This document shows positions 42,367 through 51,342 of a stretch of DNA of 64,000 bases, in pieces. Positions within the stretch are counted from its first letter, which is position 1. Every line of letters starts with the position of its first letter. This DNA is from Mesorhizobium sp. WSM3859 (lineage in GTDB: Bacteria; Pseudomonadota; Alphaproteobacteria; Rhizobiales; Rhizobiaceae): positions 163,467 through 227,466 of the forward strand of contig NZ_NSGG01000011.1 of NCBI RefSeq assembly GCF_002295065.1, in the 5' to 3' direction. A program made the translations under genes and the position numbers. The notes below the pieces were generated by a model, which was given only the letters and a program-made list of their open reading frames with translations, made no database searches and was not told the DNA's origin.

Positions 42367-43656
42367 ATGACGATGAGCAATCTTGCCTACGACACGCCCG
42401 CGGAAACCGGCGACCTTTCGCAGCAGGACATCGCCGCCATGCAGGCGCTGCGCCCTGTGCCGCGCATTTCGATCCAGGCTTTCTGCGAGACCGAAGGGGT
42501 CGCCAGCCCCGTGGAGCGCGCCGGCGAGGATCGCCGGATGGCCAAGGCCCATCTCAAGGTCCACATGGGCGGCGTGCCGACCGCGATCGAGTTCTACCAG
42601 TCCGCGCCGACGCCGAACCTGATCCTGCTGGAATCGCGCAGCGAGCCGAAGCAACTGTTAGAACAACTCGGCCAGCTTGCGGAATATTGCGATCCGTCGT
42701 CCAAGGTCGTGGTCATCGGCCACTACAACGATGTCGGGCTCTACCGCGAGCTCATCCGTTCCGGAATTTCCGAATATGTCATCGCGCCGGTCTCGATGAC
42801 CGACATCGTCAGCGTCGTGTCGTCGATCTTCGTCGATCCGGAATCGGAGCCGATCGGCCGCTCGATTGCTTTCATCGGCGCCAAGGGCGGAGTCGGCTCA
42901 TCGACCATTGCTCACAATACCGCTTGGGCGATGTCGTCGCTGTTCAAATCCGAAGTCGTCATCGCCGATCTCGACCTCGCCTTCGGCACCGCCAACATCA
43001 ACTTCGACCAGGATCCGGCCCAGGGGGTCGCCGAGGCCGTGTTCTCGCCCGAGCGGGTCGACGAGGTCTATCTCGATCGCCTGCTCGCGCAATGCGCCGA
43101 GCATCTGTCCCTGCTTGCGGCCCCCTCCACCTTGGAGCGCGTCTATGATTTCGACGCCGAGGCGTTCTCGCAGGTCATCGAGATGGCGCAGCGCAGCGCG
43201 CCCCTCCTGGTTCTCGATATCCCTCACATCTGGAGCGGGTGGACGAAGAACACGCTGATCAAGGCCGACGAGATCGTCATCACAGCCACGCCCGAGCTCG
43301 CAAATCTTCGCAACACCAAGAACATGGTGGACATGCTGAAGCGGCTGCGTCCGAACGATCCACCGCCGAAGCTGGTCATCAACCAGGCAGGTGTGCCGAA
43401 ACGGCCGGAGATAGCGCCTTCCGATTTCGCCGAGCCGCTCGGCATCACGCCCATGGCGGTGATCAATTTCGAACCGGTGCTATTCGGCAATGCCGCCAAC
43501 AACGGCCGCATGCTCTCCGAGATGGACGCCAAGAACCCGGTCGTCGCCACCATCAATGAGATAGCGCATGTGCTGACCGGACGTAGCGAAATCAAGACGA
43601 AGAAGAAGGCGGGCCTGGGTTCGATCCTCGGCAAGCTCTCGCGCAACAAGAAGTGA
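42367..43656 (+). CDS. cpaE: Tad pilus localisation ATPase CpaE/TadZ
   Basis: CpaE/TadZ places the Tad machine at the cell pole. The 429-aa protein has a receiver-like N-terminal domain (about 55-155, without an obvious phospho-Asp site) and a MinD/ParA-like ATPase domain with the deviant Walker A AKGGVGSSTIAHN near 171 and the Walker B-like ADLDLAFGTANINF. ATG 42367 follows GGAAAGAGC. cpaF follows 30 nt downstream. Confidence 0.93.
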   Translation: MTMSNLAYDTPAETGDLSQQDIAAMQALRPVPRISIQAFCETEGVASPVERAGEDRRMAKAHLKVHMGGVPTAIEFYQSAPTPNLILLESRSEPKQLLEQLGQLAEYCDPSSKVVVIGHYNDVGLYRELIRSGISEYVIAPVSMTDIVSVVSSIFVDPESEPIGRSIAFIGAKGGVGSSTIAHNTAWAMSSLFKSEVVIADLDLAFGTANINFDQDPAQGVAEAVFSPERVDEVYLDRLLAQCAEHLSLLAAPSTLERVYDFDAEAFSQVIEMAQRSAPLLVLDIPHIWSGWTKNTLIKADEIVITATPELANLRNTKNMVDMLKRLRPNDPPPKLVINQAGVPKRPEIAPSDFAEPLGITPMAVINFEPVLFGNAANNGRMLSEMDAKNPVVATINEIAHVLTGRSEIKTKKKAGLGSILGKLSRNKK

Positions 43657-43686
43657 CGCTGTTTGAGCGGCATCGGGTAGTCGATC

Positions 43687-45198
43687 ATGTTTGGTAAGAG
43701 AGGCAAAGACGACGGCAACCGGGTGACGCCCGAATTCCGTCCGCCGGTATCGGCGCCCGCCGCTCCCGCTTTGACGGGAACGATGACGGCCGAGCGGCCG
43801 CCGGCCGCGCCGGCGTCCGGCGCGCCGCCTGCGCCGTCCGCGCCGCCGGCTCGCCGTCCCGTCGAGGCTCCGCCGATGGCGCCCGAGCCGCCAAGAAGGG
43901 TCCAGCGCGAGCGCAGCGAGACCTATTACGACACCAAGAGCCAGGTTTTCTCCGCGCTCATCGACACGATCGACCTGTCGCAGCTCGCCAAGCTCGATCC
44001 CGAGAGCGCGCGCGAGGAAATCCGCGACATCGTCAACGACATCATCGCGATCAAGAATTTCGCGATGTCGATCTCCGAGCAGGAGGAGCTGCTCGAGGAT
44101 ATCTGCAACGACGTTCTGGGCTATGGGCCGCTGGAGCCGTTGCTTGCCCGCGACGACATCGCCGACATCATGGTCAACGGCTCCAAGAACGTATACATCG
44201 AAGTCAACGGCAAGGTCGAACAGACTGGCGTCCGCTTCCGCGACAACCAACAACTGCTCAACATCTGCCAGCGCATCGTCAGCCAGGTCGGCCGCCGCGT
44301 CGATGAGTCGAGCCCGATCTGCGACGCGCGCCTGCCCGACGGCTCGCGCGTCAACGTTATCGCGCCGCCGCTCTCCATCGACGGCACCGCGCTCACCATC
44401 CGCAAATTCAAGAAGGACAAGCTGACGCTGGACCAGCTGGTCAAGTTCGGCGCCATCTCGCCGCAAGGTGCGGAAATCCTCAAGATCATAGGCCGGGTCC
44501 GCTGCAATGTCGTCATCTCTGGCGGCACCGGCTCCGGCAAGACGACGCTGCTCAACTGCCTGACCAACTATATCGACCGCGAGGAGCGGGTCATCACATG
44601 CGAGGACTCGGCCGAACTGCAGCTGCAGCAGCCGCATGTGGTCCGTCTCGAAACGCGGCCCCCCAATCTCGAGGGTGAGGGCGAGGTGACCATGCGCGAC
44701 CTCGTCAAGAACTGCCTGCGCATGCGGCCCGAGCGCATCATCGTCGGCGAAGTGCGCGGACCGGAAGTGTTCGACCTTCTGCAGGCGATGAACACCGGTC
44801 ACGACGGCTCGATGGGAACGATCCACTCGAACAGCCCGCGCGAATGCCTCAACCGTATCGAATCGATGATCGCCATGGGCGGCTATTCGCTGCCGCAGCG
44901 CACGGTGCGCGAGATCGTCGTCGGCTCGATCGACGTGATCATCCAGGCCGCCCGCCTGCGCGACGGTTCGCGCCGCATCACCCACATCACTGAGGTGGTC
45001 GGCATGGAAGGTGACGTCATCATCACCCAGGATCTCGTCCTCTATAACATCAAGGGTGAGGACTCGAGCGGCCGGCTGGTCGGCGAGCACGTGTCGACGG
45101 GCATCGGCCGCCCGCATTTCTGGGATCGCGCCCGCTATTATGGCGAGGAGCAGCGCCTCGCCAATGCGCTCGAGGCGATGGAGAAACGCGCTGACTGA
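43687..45198 (+). CDS. cpaF: Tad pilus assembly ATPase CpaF/TadA
   Basis: CpaF is the secretion-superfamily ATPase that drives pilus assembly and retraction. The 503-aa protein has a proline/alanine-rich N-terminal region (about 15-70), then the VirB11/PilB-like core with Walker A GGTGSGKTTLLNC (279-291), the Asp box TCEDSAELQLQQPHVVRLET, and Walker B region RMRPERIIVGEVRGPE, followed by the His-box MGTIHSNSPRECLNRIES. It is the last gene before a palindromic repeat, after which tadB begins. Confidence 0.95.
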   Translation: MFGKRGKDDGNRVTPEFRPPVSAPAAPALTGTMTAERPPAAPASGAPPAPSAPPARRPVEAPPMAPEPPRRVQRERSETYYDTKSQVFSALIDTIDLSQLAKLDPESAREEIRDIVNDIIAIKNFAMSISEQEELLEDICNDVLGYGPLEPLLARDDIADIMVNGSKNVYIEVNGKVEQTGVRFRDNQQLLNICQRIVSQVGRRVDESSPICDARLPDGSRVNVIAPPLSIDGTALTIRKFKKDKLTLDQLVKFGAISPQGAEILKIIGRVRCNVVISGGTGSGKTTLLNCLTNYIDREERVITCEDSAELQLQQPHVVRLETRPPNLEGEGEVTMRDLVKNCLRMRPERIIVGEVRGPEVFDLLQAMNTGHDGSMGTIHSNSPRECLNRIESMIAMGGYSLPQRTVREIVVGSIDVIIQAARLRDGSRRITHITEVVGMEGDVIITQDLVLYNIKGEDSSGRLVGEHVSTGIGRPHFWDRARYYGEEQRLANALEAMEKRAD

Positions 45199-45216
45199 TT
45201 TGTCTGGAGGTCTGAC

Positions 45217-45284
45217 GCAATTCCAGGAAAAGTGTGAAGCGGTCGGGTTCGGCGACTTCGCCGTAACTTTCCGTCCGGAATTGC
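45217..45284 (+). repeat. GCAATTCC-family palindrome, 68-bp form
   Basis: It starts GCAATTCCAGGAAAAGTGTG and ends TTCCGTCCGGAATTGC with an inner hairpin GGCGACTTCGCC, closely matching 15869-15936. It lies in the middle of the Tad operon, between cpaF and tadB. Confidence 0.85.
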
Positions 45285-45353
45285 GTCTAAACAAAGAGAT
45301 AGGGCGGTTCGCCGTTTCTTTGAAACGGCGAAAGGGCCTAGGGGCACCGGTCG

Positions 45354-46367
45354 ATGTTCGGAATTGACACCACCGTCCTGGCGTTCATCGTGCTTGCCGG
45401 CTTCAGCGCCGGCGCGGTGGCCTATGCTTTCCTGTTCACGCGCCTCGACAATGAGAAGCAGGCCGGCAAGCGGCTTCAGACCATCAAGACGGCCGAAACC
45501 GACCGGTCGGTGGTAAAAGCCACGCGCGATCGCGCCGCGGAGGCGGTCAAGCGGCGCAAAAGTCTCCAGGACTCGCTCAAGCAGCTCGACGAGAAACAGA
45601 AGACCAACGACCGCAACGTCAAGAAACCGCCGTTGAAGGTTCAGATCCGCCAGGCCGGCATGCAGGTCCCGATCGAGCGCTTCTACATGTACTCCGCCGT
45701 CTGCGGCATCATCCTGACGGCCCTTCTCTTTTTCGTCGGAGCGCCCCTGTTGGCGCTGCCCGGCGCCCTGCTGGTGGGCGGGCTCGGCCTGCCGCGCTGG
45801 TACGTTTCGTTTCGCCGCACACGTCGCGTCAAGGCCTTCCTGGAAGAGTTTCCGAACGCGCTCGACATCATCGTGCGCGCGGTCAAGTCCGGTCTGCCGC
45901 TCAACGACGCGATCCGCCTGATCGCCAATGAATCGCCCGAACCGGTCCGGTCGGAGTTCCGCCGCATCGTCGATTCCCAGCAGATGGGCATGTCGGTCCC
46001 CGACGCCGCCATGCGCATGTCCGAGACCATGCCCTGCAGCGAGGCCGGCTTCTTCGGCATCGTCATCCAGATCCAGTCGCAAGCCGGCGGCAACCTGTCC
46101 GAGGCGCTGGGCAATCTTTCGCGCGTGCTGCGCGACCGCAAGAAGATGAAAGCCAAGGTCCAGGCGCTGTCGATGGAAGCGAAGGCATCCGCCGTCATCA
46201 TCGGCGCCCTGCCTTTCGTCGTCGCCTTCCTCGTCTATCTGTCGAGCCCGACCTATATCATGCCGCTGTTCACCACCAGTGTCGGCAACCTGATCCTCGG
46301 CTGCTCGGGCGTCTGGATGTCGATCGGCATCCTGGTGATGCGCAAGATGATGAACTTCGAGGTGTAG
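45354..46367 (+). CDS. tadB: Type II secretion-like inner membrane protein TadB
   Basis: TadB and TadC are GspF-like inner-membrane platform proteins of the Tad machine. The 337-aa product has an N-terminal helix (FIVLAGFSAGAVAYAFLF), a cytoplasmic charged region, two middle helices, a GspF domain (LEEFPNALDIIVRAVKSGLP, FFGIVIQIQSQAGGNLSEAL) and C-terminal helices. The start ATG 45354 lies beyond the repeat that separates it from cpaF. tadC follows 13 nt after the stop. Confidence 0.93.
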   Translation: MFGIDTTVLAFIVLAGFSAGAVAYAFLFTRLDNEKQAGKRLQTIKTAETDRSVVKATRDRAAEAVKRRKSLQDSLKQLDEKQKTNDRNVKKPPLKVQIRQAGMQVPIERFYMYSAVCGIILTALLFFVGAPLLALPGALLVGGLGLPRWYVSFRRTRRVKAFLEEFPNALDIIVRAVKSGLPLNDAIRLIANESPEPVRSEFRRIVDSQQMGMSVPDAAMRMSETMPCSEAGFFGIVIQIQSQAGGNLSEALGNLSRVLRDRKKMKAKVQALSMEAKASAVIIGALPFVVAFLVYLSSPTYIMPLFTTSVGNLILGCSGVWMSIGILVMRKMMNFEV

Positions 46368-46380
46368 GGGCGCGGATCCG

Positions 46381-47397
46381 GTGACAGAACAGGTCGTCAA
46401 AACACTCACCGACCCTTCCTTCCTGATCGCGATGCTGGTCGGCATCGCTGTGTTCGCAACCGTGTTCACCCTCATGCCGGCGTTCGGCGGCACGTCGCTA
46501 AAATCGCGCATGAAGTCCGTGGCGCTTGAACGCGACAGATTGCGCGCCGAGCAGCGCGCGCGGCTGGCCAGCGAGGCGGACCGTCGCCGCAAGGGCCTGC
46601 GCGAGGAACAGTCCGTCGGCATGCGCAACATCGTCGACCGCCTGGACCTGAAGCGCGCGCTTGCCGACGAAAGCACGATCCAGAAGCTCAAGGTCGCGGG
46701 CTTCCGCGGCCAGAACCCGCTGACGCGCTTCCTGTTCTTCCGCCTCGTCCTGCCATTCGTGGGTTTTGCGCTGGCGGCCGTCTACCTGTTCGTGCTCGGC
46801 GGCCTGCCGCAGCAGCCGGCTTTCATCAAGCTGTTCGTCTGTGTCGTCGTCGCCTATGGCGGCTTCTACGCGCCGATCCTCTACGTCAACAACCGCGCGA
46901 CCAAGCGCAAGCAGTCGATCCAGCTGGCGTGGCCGGACGCGCTCGACCTGATGCTGATCTGCGTGGAATCCGGCATGTCTGTGGAAGCGGCCCTGCGCAA
47001 GGTCGCCGACGAAATCGGCGCGCAGTCGGTCGCGCTTGCCGAGGAATTCGTGCTCACCAATGCCGAGCTGTCCTATCTGCAGGATCGCAAGATCGCCTAT
47101 GAGAACCTGGCAAGCCGCACCGGCCTGGAATCGGTCAAGTCGGTGTCGCAGGCCCTGGTCCAGGCCGAACGCTACGGCACGCCGGTGGCGCACGCGCTGC
47201 GCGTGCTCGCCTCGGAAAGCCGTGACATGCGCATGAACGCGGCCGAGAAGAAGGCCGCAGCACTTCCGCCGAAGCTCACCGTGCCGATGATCCTGTTCTT
47301 CCTGCCGGTGCTGTTCGCCATCATCCTTGGCCCGGCCGGCATCCAGGTCAGCCAGCGCGGCATCTTCGGCGACCAGCACAGCTCCTCGAGCCAGTAG
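46381..47397 (+). CDS. tadC: Type II secretion-like inner membrane protein TadC
   Basis: The 338-aa protein is the second GspF-like platform subunit. It has an N-terminal helix (FLIAMLVGIAVFATVFTLM), a basic charged stretch, two middle helices, the domain segment WPDALDLMLICVESGMSVEA and ASRTGLESVKSVSQALVQAE, and a C-terminal helix (VPMILFFLPVLFAIILGPAG). The start is GTG 46381. It ends 37 nt before the long palindrome, which separates it from convergent tadD. Confidence 0.93.
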   Translation: MTEQVVKTLTDPSFLIAMLVGIAVFATVFTLMPAFGGTSLKSRMKSVALERDRLRAEQRARLASEADRRRKGLREEQSVGMRNIVDRLDLKRALADESTIQKLKVAGFRGQNPLTRFLFFRLVLPFVGFALAAVYLFVLGGLPQQPAFIKLFVCVVVAYGGFYAPILYVNNRATKRKQSIQLAWPDALDLMLICVESGMSVEAALRKVADEIGAQSVALAEEFVLTNAELSYLQDRKIAYENLASRTGLESVKSVSQALVQAERYGTPVAHALRVLASESRDMRMNAAEKKAAALPPKLTVPMILFFLPVLFAIILGPAGIQVSQRGIFGDQHSSSSQ

Positions 47398-47434
47398 GTT
47401 ATCGGTTGGCCTCATTCAAAAAGCCGCGCGGATC

Positions 47435-47563
47435 TGAACTGACCCCATAAAGTTGGACGGTTCATTGAGCTGGTGGATTTAAGGGCTGTGTCCTGTATTG
47501 CACAGGGCTCAGCCCTTAAATCCACCAGCTCAATGAACCGTCCAACTTTATGGGGTCAGTTCA
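47435..47563. repeat. 129-bp palindrome with 54-bp perfect arms (MITE-like, IS3-family-like ends)
   Basis: The arms 47435-47488 and 47510-47563 are exact inverted copies, each with outer end TGAACTGACCCC and then ATAAAGTTGGACGG, around a 21-nt centre that can itself partly pair. The ends resemble terminal sequences of IS3-family insertion sequences as I remember them. It has no coding capacity. The right arm contains the tadD stop codon. It could also act as a two-way terminator between convergent genes. Confidence 0.9.
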
Positions 47564-48377
47564 CTTTCGCCTTGTTCTTGTCCTGATCCTTCAACTGGGT
47601 CCAGGCGTTCTGCTGAGCAAGCATCTGGCGCAGATAGGCGACGTTGGCCTGCGCCTGCTCGGGCGACAATTCCTGCGAGGCGATCTTCTCGGCCTCGTCG
47701 AAGCGGCCCTGCAGGCCCACCACCAGCGCCAGGTTCTGCCGCACCCGGCTGTCGGCGCCGGGCTGCTGCGCGGCCGAGCGCATATAGGTCTCGGCCGTGC
47801 GCAGATCGCCTTCGAGCACATAGGACATGCCGAGATTGGACAGCACCGAAGGCTCGTTCGGTTTGAGCTCCAGCGCCTTGCGGTAGTCCTGACGCGCCTC
47901 GTCCTTCTGGCCCATCTGGTCGAGGATCGCGGCTTCCGCCGACACCAGCTTCCAGTCCGGATATTCGGGCGTCTGCGCGCGGCGCACGGCGTCGAGCGCC
48001 GGCTCGAACTGACCGTTGGCGGCGAGCGCCTTGCCATAGGCGGCAAGCACCTCGCGATCCTTGGGATAGGCGATCGCCAGCTTGCGCATCACGGCGAGCG
48101 ACTGATCGGCGTCGCCGTCCATCTGCAGCGCCGCCGCGAAATTCATCGCCATGTGCTTGTCATTGGGATTGTGAGCGTAGGATTCGCCAAGCCTGGACGT
48201 GGCCGTGTGCAGTTCGCCGGCCGACATCGTTTCCAGCGGCCTTCTGTCGGAGCGCGAGATCGAGCCGGTGGTCATTTGGCTGGTGCTGCCGCAACCTGCC
48301 ACGCTGGCTGCCAGTGCCGCCATGAAGGCCGTGCTGATCAGACGCCTGGCTCTATGGTTCAACGCTTTGATCGGCAT
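47556..48377 (-). CDS. tadD: Tad pilus TPR lipoprotein TadD
   Basis: TadD is a tetratricopeptide lipoprotein needed for Tad pilus assembly. The 273-aa product has a basic N-terminus, a lipobox (LAASVAGC) near residue 29, and TPR repeats from about 75 to 230 (ALELKPNEPSVLSNLGMSYV, EGDLRTAETYMRSAAQQPGA). The frame runs into the long palindrome, whose GTGAACTGA sequence gives the last residues and the stop, so the C-terminus may have been changed by that insertion. It is convergent with tadC. Confidence 0.92.
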   Translation of the reverse strand: MPIKALNHRARRLISTAFMAALAASVAGCGSTSQMTTGSISRSDRRPLETMSAGELHTATSRLGESYAHNPNDKHMAMNFAAALQMDGDADQSLAVMRKLAIAYPKDREVLAAYGKALAANGQFEPALDAVRRAQTPEYPDWKLVSAEAAILDQMGQKDEARQDYRKALELKPNEPSVLSNLGMSYVLEGDLRTAETYMRSAAQQPGADSRVRQNLALVVGLQGRFDEAEKIASQELSPEQAQANVAYLRQMLAQQNAWTQLKDQDKNKAKVN

Positions 48378-48500
48378 CGGCGCCCGGTCTCCATTCCTGT
48401 GCGGCCATAGGCTGGCCGTCTTCCCTCCCGCAGAAATATTCTGTTAACCCTAACGGACCGTTAAGAAGCCGACTCGTCCTGTTCGGCCGGAGATCATCGC

Positions 48501-49865
48501 ATGCCTGTCGAACTCGTCGAACAAAAGCCGCAAGGCGCCTTGCCTGTCTATCTGGTGGCAAAGGACGCCCTTGAAGCCGCGGCATTGCCGCCGCCAGCCA
48601 TCGCCTGGGCAAGGGCCAACGCTTTTTCCGGCGAGGCGGGACGCACCCTGGTCCTGCCCGGCGAGGGCGGTGGTCTCGCCGGCGCGCTGTTCGGCACCGG
48701 CGACGGCGAAAGCGCGCTTGCCCTCGGCGCGCTCGCAAGGGCGCTGCCGGAAGGCGACTGGTATTTCGCGTCGGGCCTGGCACAACCCGAACTCGCAGCG
48801 CTCGCGCTTGACCTGGGCGGCTATGTCTTCACCCGCTACGGCAAGAAGCCCGGCAAGGCCTTGCGCTTTGCGCTTCCGGAGGGCGCTGACGCCGCGCATG
48901 TCCGCCACGTCGCCGACAGCGTGTTCCTGACACGCGACCTCGTCAACACGCCGACCAGCGACCTCGGTCCGGTCGAGCTGGAAGAAGCCGCCCGGCAACT
49001 GGCGGCCGCCCATGGCGCCGAGATTTCCGCAATCCACGGCGACGATCTTCTGGCGCGGAATTTCCCGATGATCCATGCCGTCGGCAGGGCTTCCGCCGAT
49101 GCGCCGCGGCTGATCGACATGAACTGGGGGCCCAGCGATGCGCCGAAGGTGACGCTCGTCGGCAAGGGCGTCTGCTTCGACACCGGCGGCCTCGACATCA
49201 AGCCGTCGTCCGGCATGCTTTTGATGAAGAAGGACATGGGCGGCGCCGCCAATGTGCTGGGCCTCGCTTCCATGATCATGGCGGCGAAACTGAATGTCCG
49301 GTTGCGCGTGTTGATTCCGGCCGTCGAGAATTCGATCGCCGGCAATGCCTTCCGGCCCGGCGACGTGCTCAGGAGCCGCAAGGGCATCACTGTCGAAATC
49401 GGCAACACGGACGCTGAAGGGCGGCTGATCCTGGCCGACGCGCTGGCGCTGGCCGATGAGGAGAAGCCCGATTTGCTGGTCGACATGGCGACGCTGACCG
49501 GAGCCGCGCGCGTCGCCCTGGGGCCTGATCTGCCGCCCTTCTACACCGCCGATGAGACGCTGGCTGCCGACATTGCCGCCGCGTCCGTCGCCGTCGAGGA
49601 TCCGCTGTGGCGGATGCCGCTGTGGCGTCCTTATGACACAAAGCTTTCCTCGAAGATCGCCGACATCAACAACGTCACCACCGACGGCTTTGCCGGATCG
49701 ATCACCGCGGCGCTTTTCCTCAAGCGCTTCGTCGAGAAGACCCACAGCTGGGCGCATTTCGACATCTTCGCCTGGAACCCGGCCGACCGTCCGCACGGTC
49801 TCACCGGCGGCGAGGCGCAGGGCATTCGCGCGCTGGAGCGGGTTATCGCCGGGCGTTTTGGTTAG
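48501..49865 (+). CDS. M17 leucyl aminopeptidase family protein
   Basis: The 454-aa product is a cytosolic zinc- or manganese-dependent aminopeptidase. The C-terminal catalytic domain has KGVCFDTGGLDIKPSSGMLL, with metal-binding Lys and Asp, KKDMGGAA, and the signature NTDAEGRL at 302-309. The N-terminal third is a diverged macro-like domain. The length is somewhat shorter than E. coli PepA (503 aa), which is usual for this second rhizobial group. The TAG stop shares its last base with a GAGCATGATC-family repeat (GACCATGATC variant). Confidence 0.92.
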   Translation: MPVELVEQKPQGALPVYLVAKDALEAAALPPPAIAWARANAFSGEAGRTLVLPGEGGGLAGALFGTGDGESALALGALARALPEGDWYFASGLAQPELAALALDLGGYVFTRYGKKPGKALRFALPEGADAAHVRHVADSVFLTRDLVNTPTSDLGPVELEEAARQLAAAHGAEISAIHGDDLLARNFPMIHAVGRASADAPRLIDMNWGPSDAPKVTLVGKGVCFDTGGLDIKPSSGMLLMKKDMGGAANVLGLASMIMAAKLNVRLRVLIPAVENSIAGNAFRPGDVLRSRKGITVEIGNTDAEGRLILADALALADEEKPDLLVDMATLTGAARVALGPDLPPFYTADETLAADIAAASVAVEDPLWRMPLWRPYDTKLSSKIADINNVTTDGFAGSITAALFLKRFVEKTHSWAHFDIFAWNPADRPHGLTGGEAQGIRALERVIAGRFG

Positions 49866-49914
49866 ACCATGATCCCGAAAAGTGGGGAACCGGTTTTCGG
49901 ACAAGATCATGGTC
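49865..49914. repeat. GAGCATGATC-family palindrome (GACCATGATC variant)
   Basis: It starts GACCATGATCCCGAAAAGTG and ends GATCATGGTC; the two ends co-vary (ACC/GGT in place of AGC/GCT), which suggests the RNA or DNA stem is conserved. It begins at the last base of the aminopeptidase stop codon. Confidence 0.85.
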
Positions 49915-49971
49915 CAACAAACGAGTCTCCACTGAAACGGAACCGAAACAATTTGCCGGCATGCTTGGGCG

Positions 49972-50322
49972 ATGTCGATCTCGATGCGCCCGAGCCAGGC
50001 CTTGCGACTGTGGCAGCAGGTGATGCTGGCCCAGGTGCGCGATGGCGAGCCCGATCTCACCATGCGCCAGACGGCGATCCTGTTCACCATCTACCTCGAT
50101 CCGCCGCCGCATACGGTGCGCGGGCTGGCCGCCAGGCTCAACGTCACCAAGCCGGTCATCACCCGGGCGCTGGACACGATGGGCGCGCTGAAGCTCGTCT
50201 CGCGCCATCGCGACGAGCTCGACAAGCGCAATGTGCTGATCCGGCGCACGGTGGAAGGCGCGCTCTTTGTCGAGCGCTTCGGCGATGGTATCGTCGCCAG
50301 GGCGCTCGAACTGCCCATCTAG
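49972..50322 (+). CDS. MarR-family transcriptional regulator
   Basis: The 116-aa protein is a short winged-helix regulator of MarR type: LTMRQTAILFTIYLDPPPHT, RGLAARLNVTKPVITRALDT and the wing region VSRHRDELDKRNVLIRRT. The final dimerisation helices are short compared with classical MarR (about 140 aa). The target and ligand are unknown. It sits between repeats, and its stop codon TAG (50320-50322) is formed at the edge of the next repeat, so the C-terminus may be truncated by the element. Confidence 0.85.
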   Translation: MSISMRPSQALRLWQQVMLAQVRDGEPDLTMRQTAILFTIYLDPPPHTVRGLAARLNVTKPVITRALDTMGALKLVSRHRDELDKRNVLIRRTVEGALFVERFGDGIVARALELPI

Positions 50323-50391
50323 AGCATGATCCCGAACCGAAGGACCGCGTCAGCGAAAAGTGGGAGCCGGTTTTCGGATAAGATCATGCTC
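50322..50391. repeat. GAGCATGATC-family palindrome with a 20-bp internal insertion
   Basis: It starts GAGCATGATCCCGAA, has an extra segment (CCGAAGGACCGCGTCAG), then continues CGAAAAGTGGGAGCCGGTT and ends GATCATGCTC. Confidence 0.8.
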
Positions 50392-50403
50392 CAACAAAAA
50401 CTA

Positions 50404-50452
50404 GAGCATGATCCCGAAAAGTGGGAACCGGTTTTCGGACAAGATCATGCTC
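50404..50452. repeat. GAGCATGATC-family palindrome
   Basis: A full-length copy, 12 bp after the previous one, both followed by CAACAAAAA. Its 3' end contains the ATG used as the likely start of the NlpC/P60 gene. Confidence 0.88.
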
Positions 50453-51340
50453 CAACAAAAAATTGACTGGATTATCGATTTGACCGCCAGGGATGCCCGC
50501 CTTCACGCCTTCCGCTCCGACCTTGCCGACGCAAGGCTGAAAGGCGAGGTCGCCGCCGACCGCTTCGTCACCGGCCGCCCGGCGCGGATCACGGCGTCGG
50601 TGGCCGACCTGCGCAAGGCGCCGCGCCCCGATGCGGGCGTGAACACGCAGGCGCTGTTTGGCGACGACGTGCTCGTCTTCGAGGACACGGAGGGCTGGGC
50701 CTGGGTGCAGGCCGAGCGCGACGGCTATGTCGGCTATGTCGCGGACAATCTTCTTGGTGCGCGAGACCACGCGCCGACCCACATCGTCTCCGTGCCGCGC
50801 ACCTTCCTCTATCCCGGGCCAGATCTGCGCTTTCCGACCAGCGGACAGCTGTCGATGGGTTCGACGGTCACGGTGACCGGCTCGGCCGAGACGCGCGGCA
50901 CGCAATATGCGCTGCTGCCCTCCGGCCAGGCGATCATCGCGCGCCATTTGCGCCTCATCGGCGAACTCGCGGAGGATTACGTCACCGTCGCCGAAGGCTT
51001 CCTGGGCACGCCCTATCTCTGGGGTGGCATCTCCGGCTTCGGCATCGACTGCTCCGGTCTCGTGCAACTGGCAATGCGCATGACGGGCAAGGACGTGCTG
51101 CGCGATTCCGACATGCAGGCGGCGTCGATCGGCACGCCGCTCGAGCCGGGCCCGGACTATACAGGGCTTCGGCGCGGCGACCTCGTCTTCTGGAAAGGCC
51201 ATGTGGCGATCATGACCGACGCAGAAAACATGATCCACGCCAACGGGCACACCATGCTGGTCTCGCGCGAAGGGCTGAAAGAGGCGGTCGAGCGCATCAG
51301 CTATCTCTATGGCGGCCCGACGGGGTTCAGGAGGCCGTAG
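50447..51340 (+). CDS. NlpC/P60-family cell wall hydrolase with SH3 domains
   Basis: The 297-aa protein has two SH3-like segments in its first half (ADLRKAPRPDAGVNTQALFG, GWAWVQAERDGYVGYVADNL) and an NlpC/P60 peptidase domain from about 175 with catalytic Cys in GFGIDCSGLVQLAM and His in FWKGHVAIMTD, plus NMIHANGHTMLV. It resembles dipeptidyl-peptidase VI-type enzymes that cut peptidoglycan stem peptides; there is no signal peptide, so it may act on recycled muropeptides. ATG 50447 is inside a repeat; TTG 50480, just before the conserved TARDARLHAFRSDLADARL, is a strong alternative. Confidence 0.9.
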   Translation: MLQQKIDWIIDLTARDARLHAFRSDLADARLKGEVAADRFVTGRPARITASVADLRKAPRPDAGVNTQALFGDDVLVFEDTEGWAWVQAERDGYVGYVADNLLGARDHAPTHIVSVPRTFLYPGPDLRFPTSGQLSMGSTVTVTGSAETRGTQYALLPSGQAIIARHLRLIGELAEDYVTVAEGFLGTPYLWGGISGFGIDCSGLVQLAMRMTGKDVLRDSDMQAASIGTPLEPGPDYTGLRRGDLVFWKGHVAIMTDAENMIHANGHTMLVSREGLKEAVERISYLYGGPTGFRRP

Positions 51341-51342
51341 CG

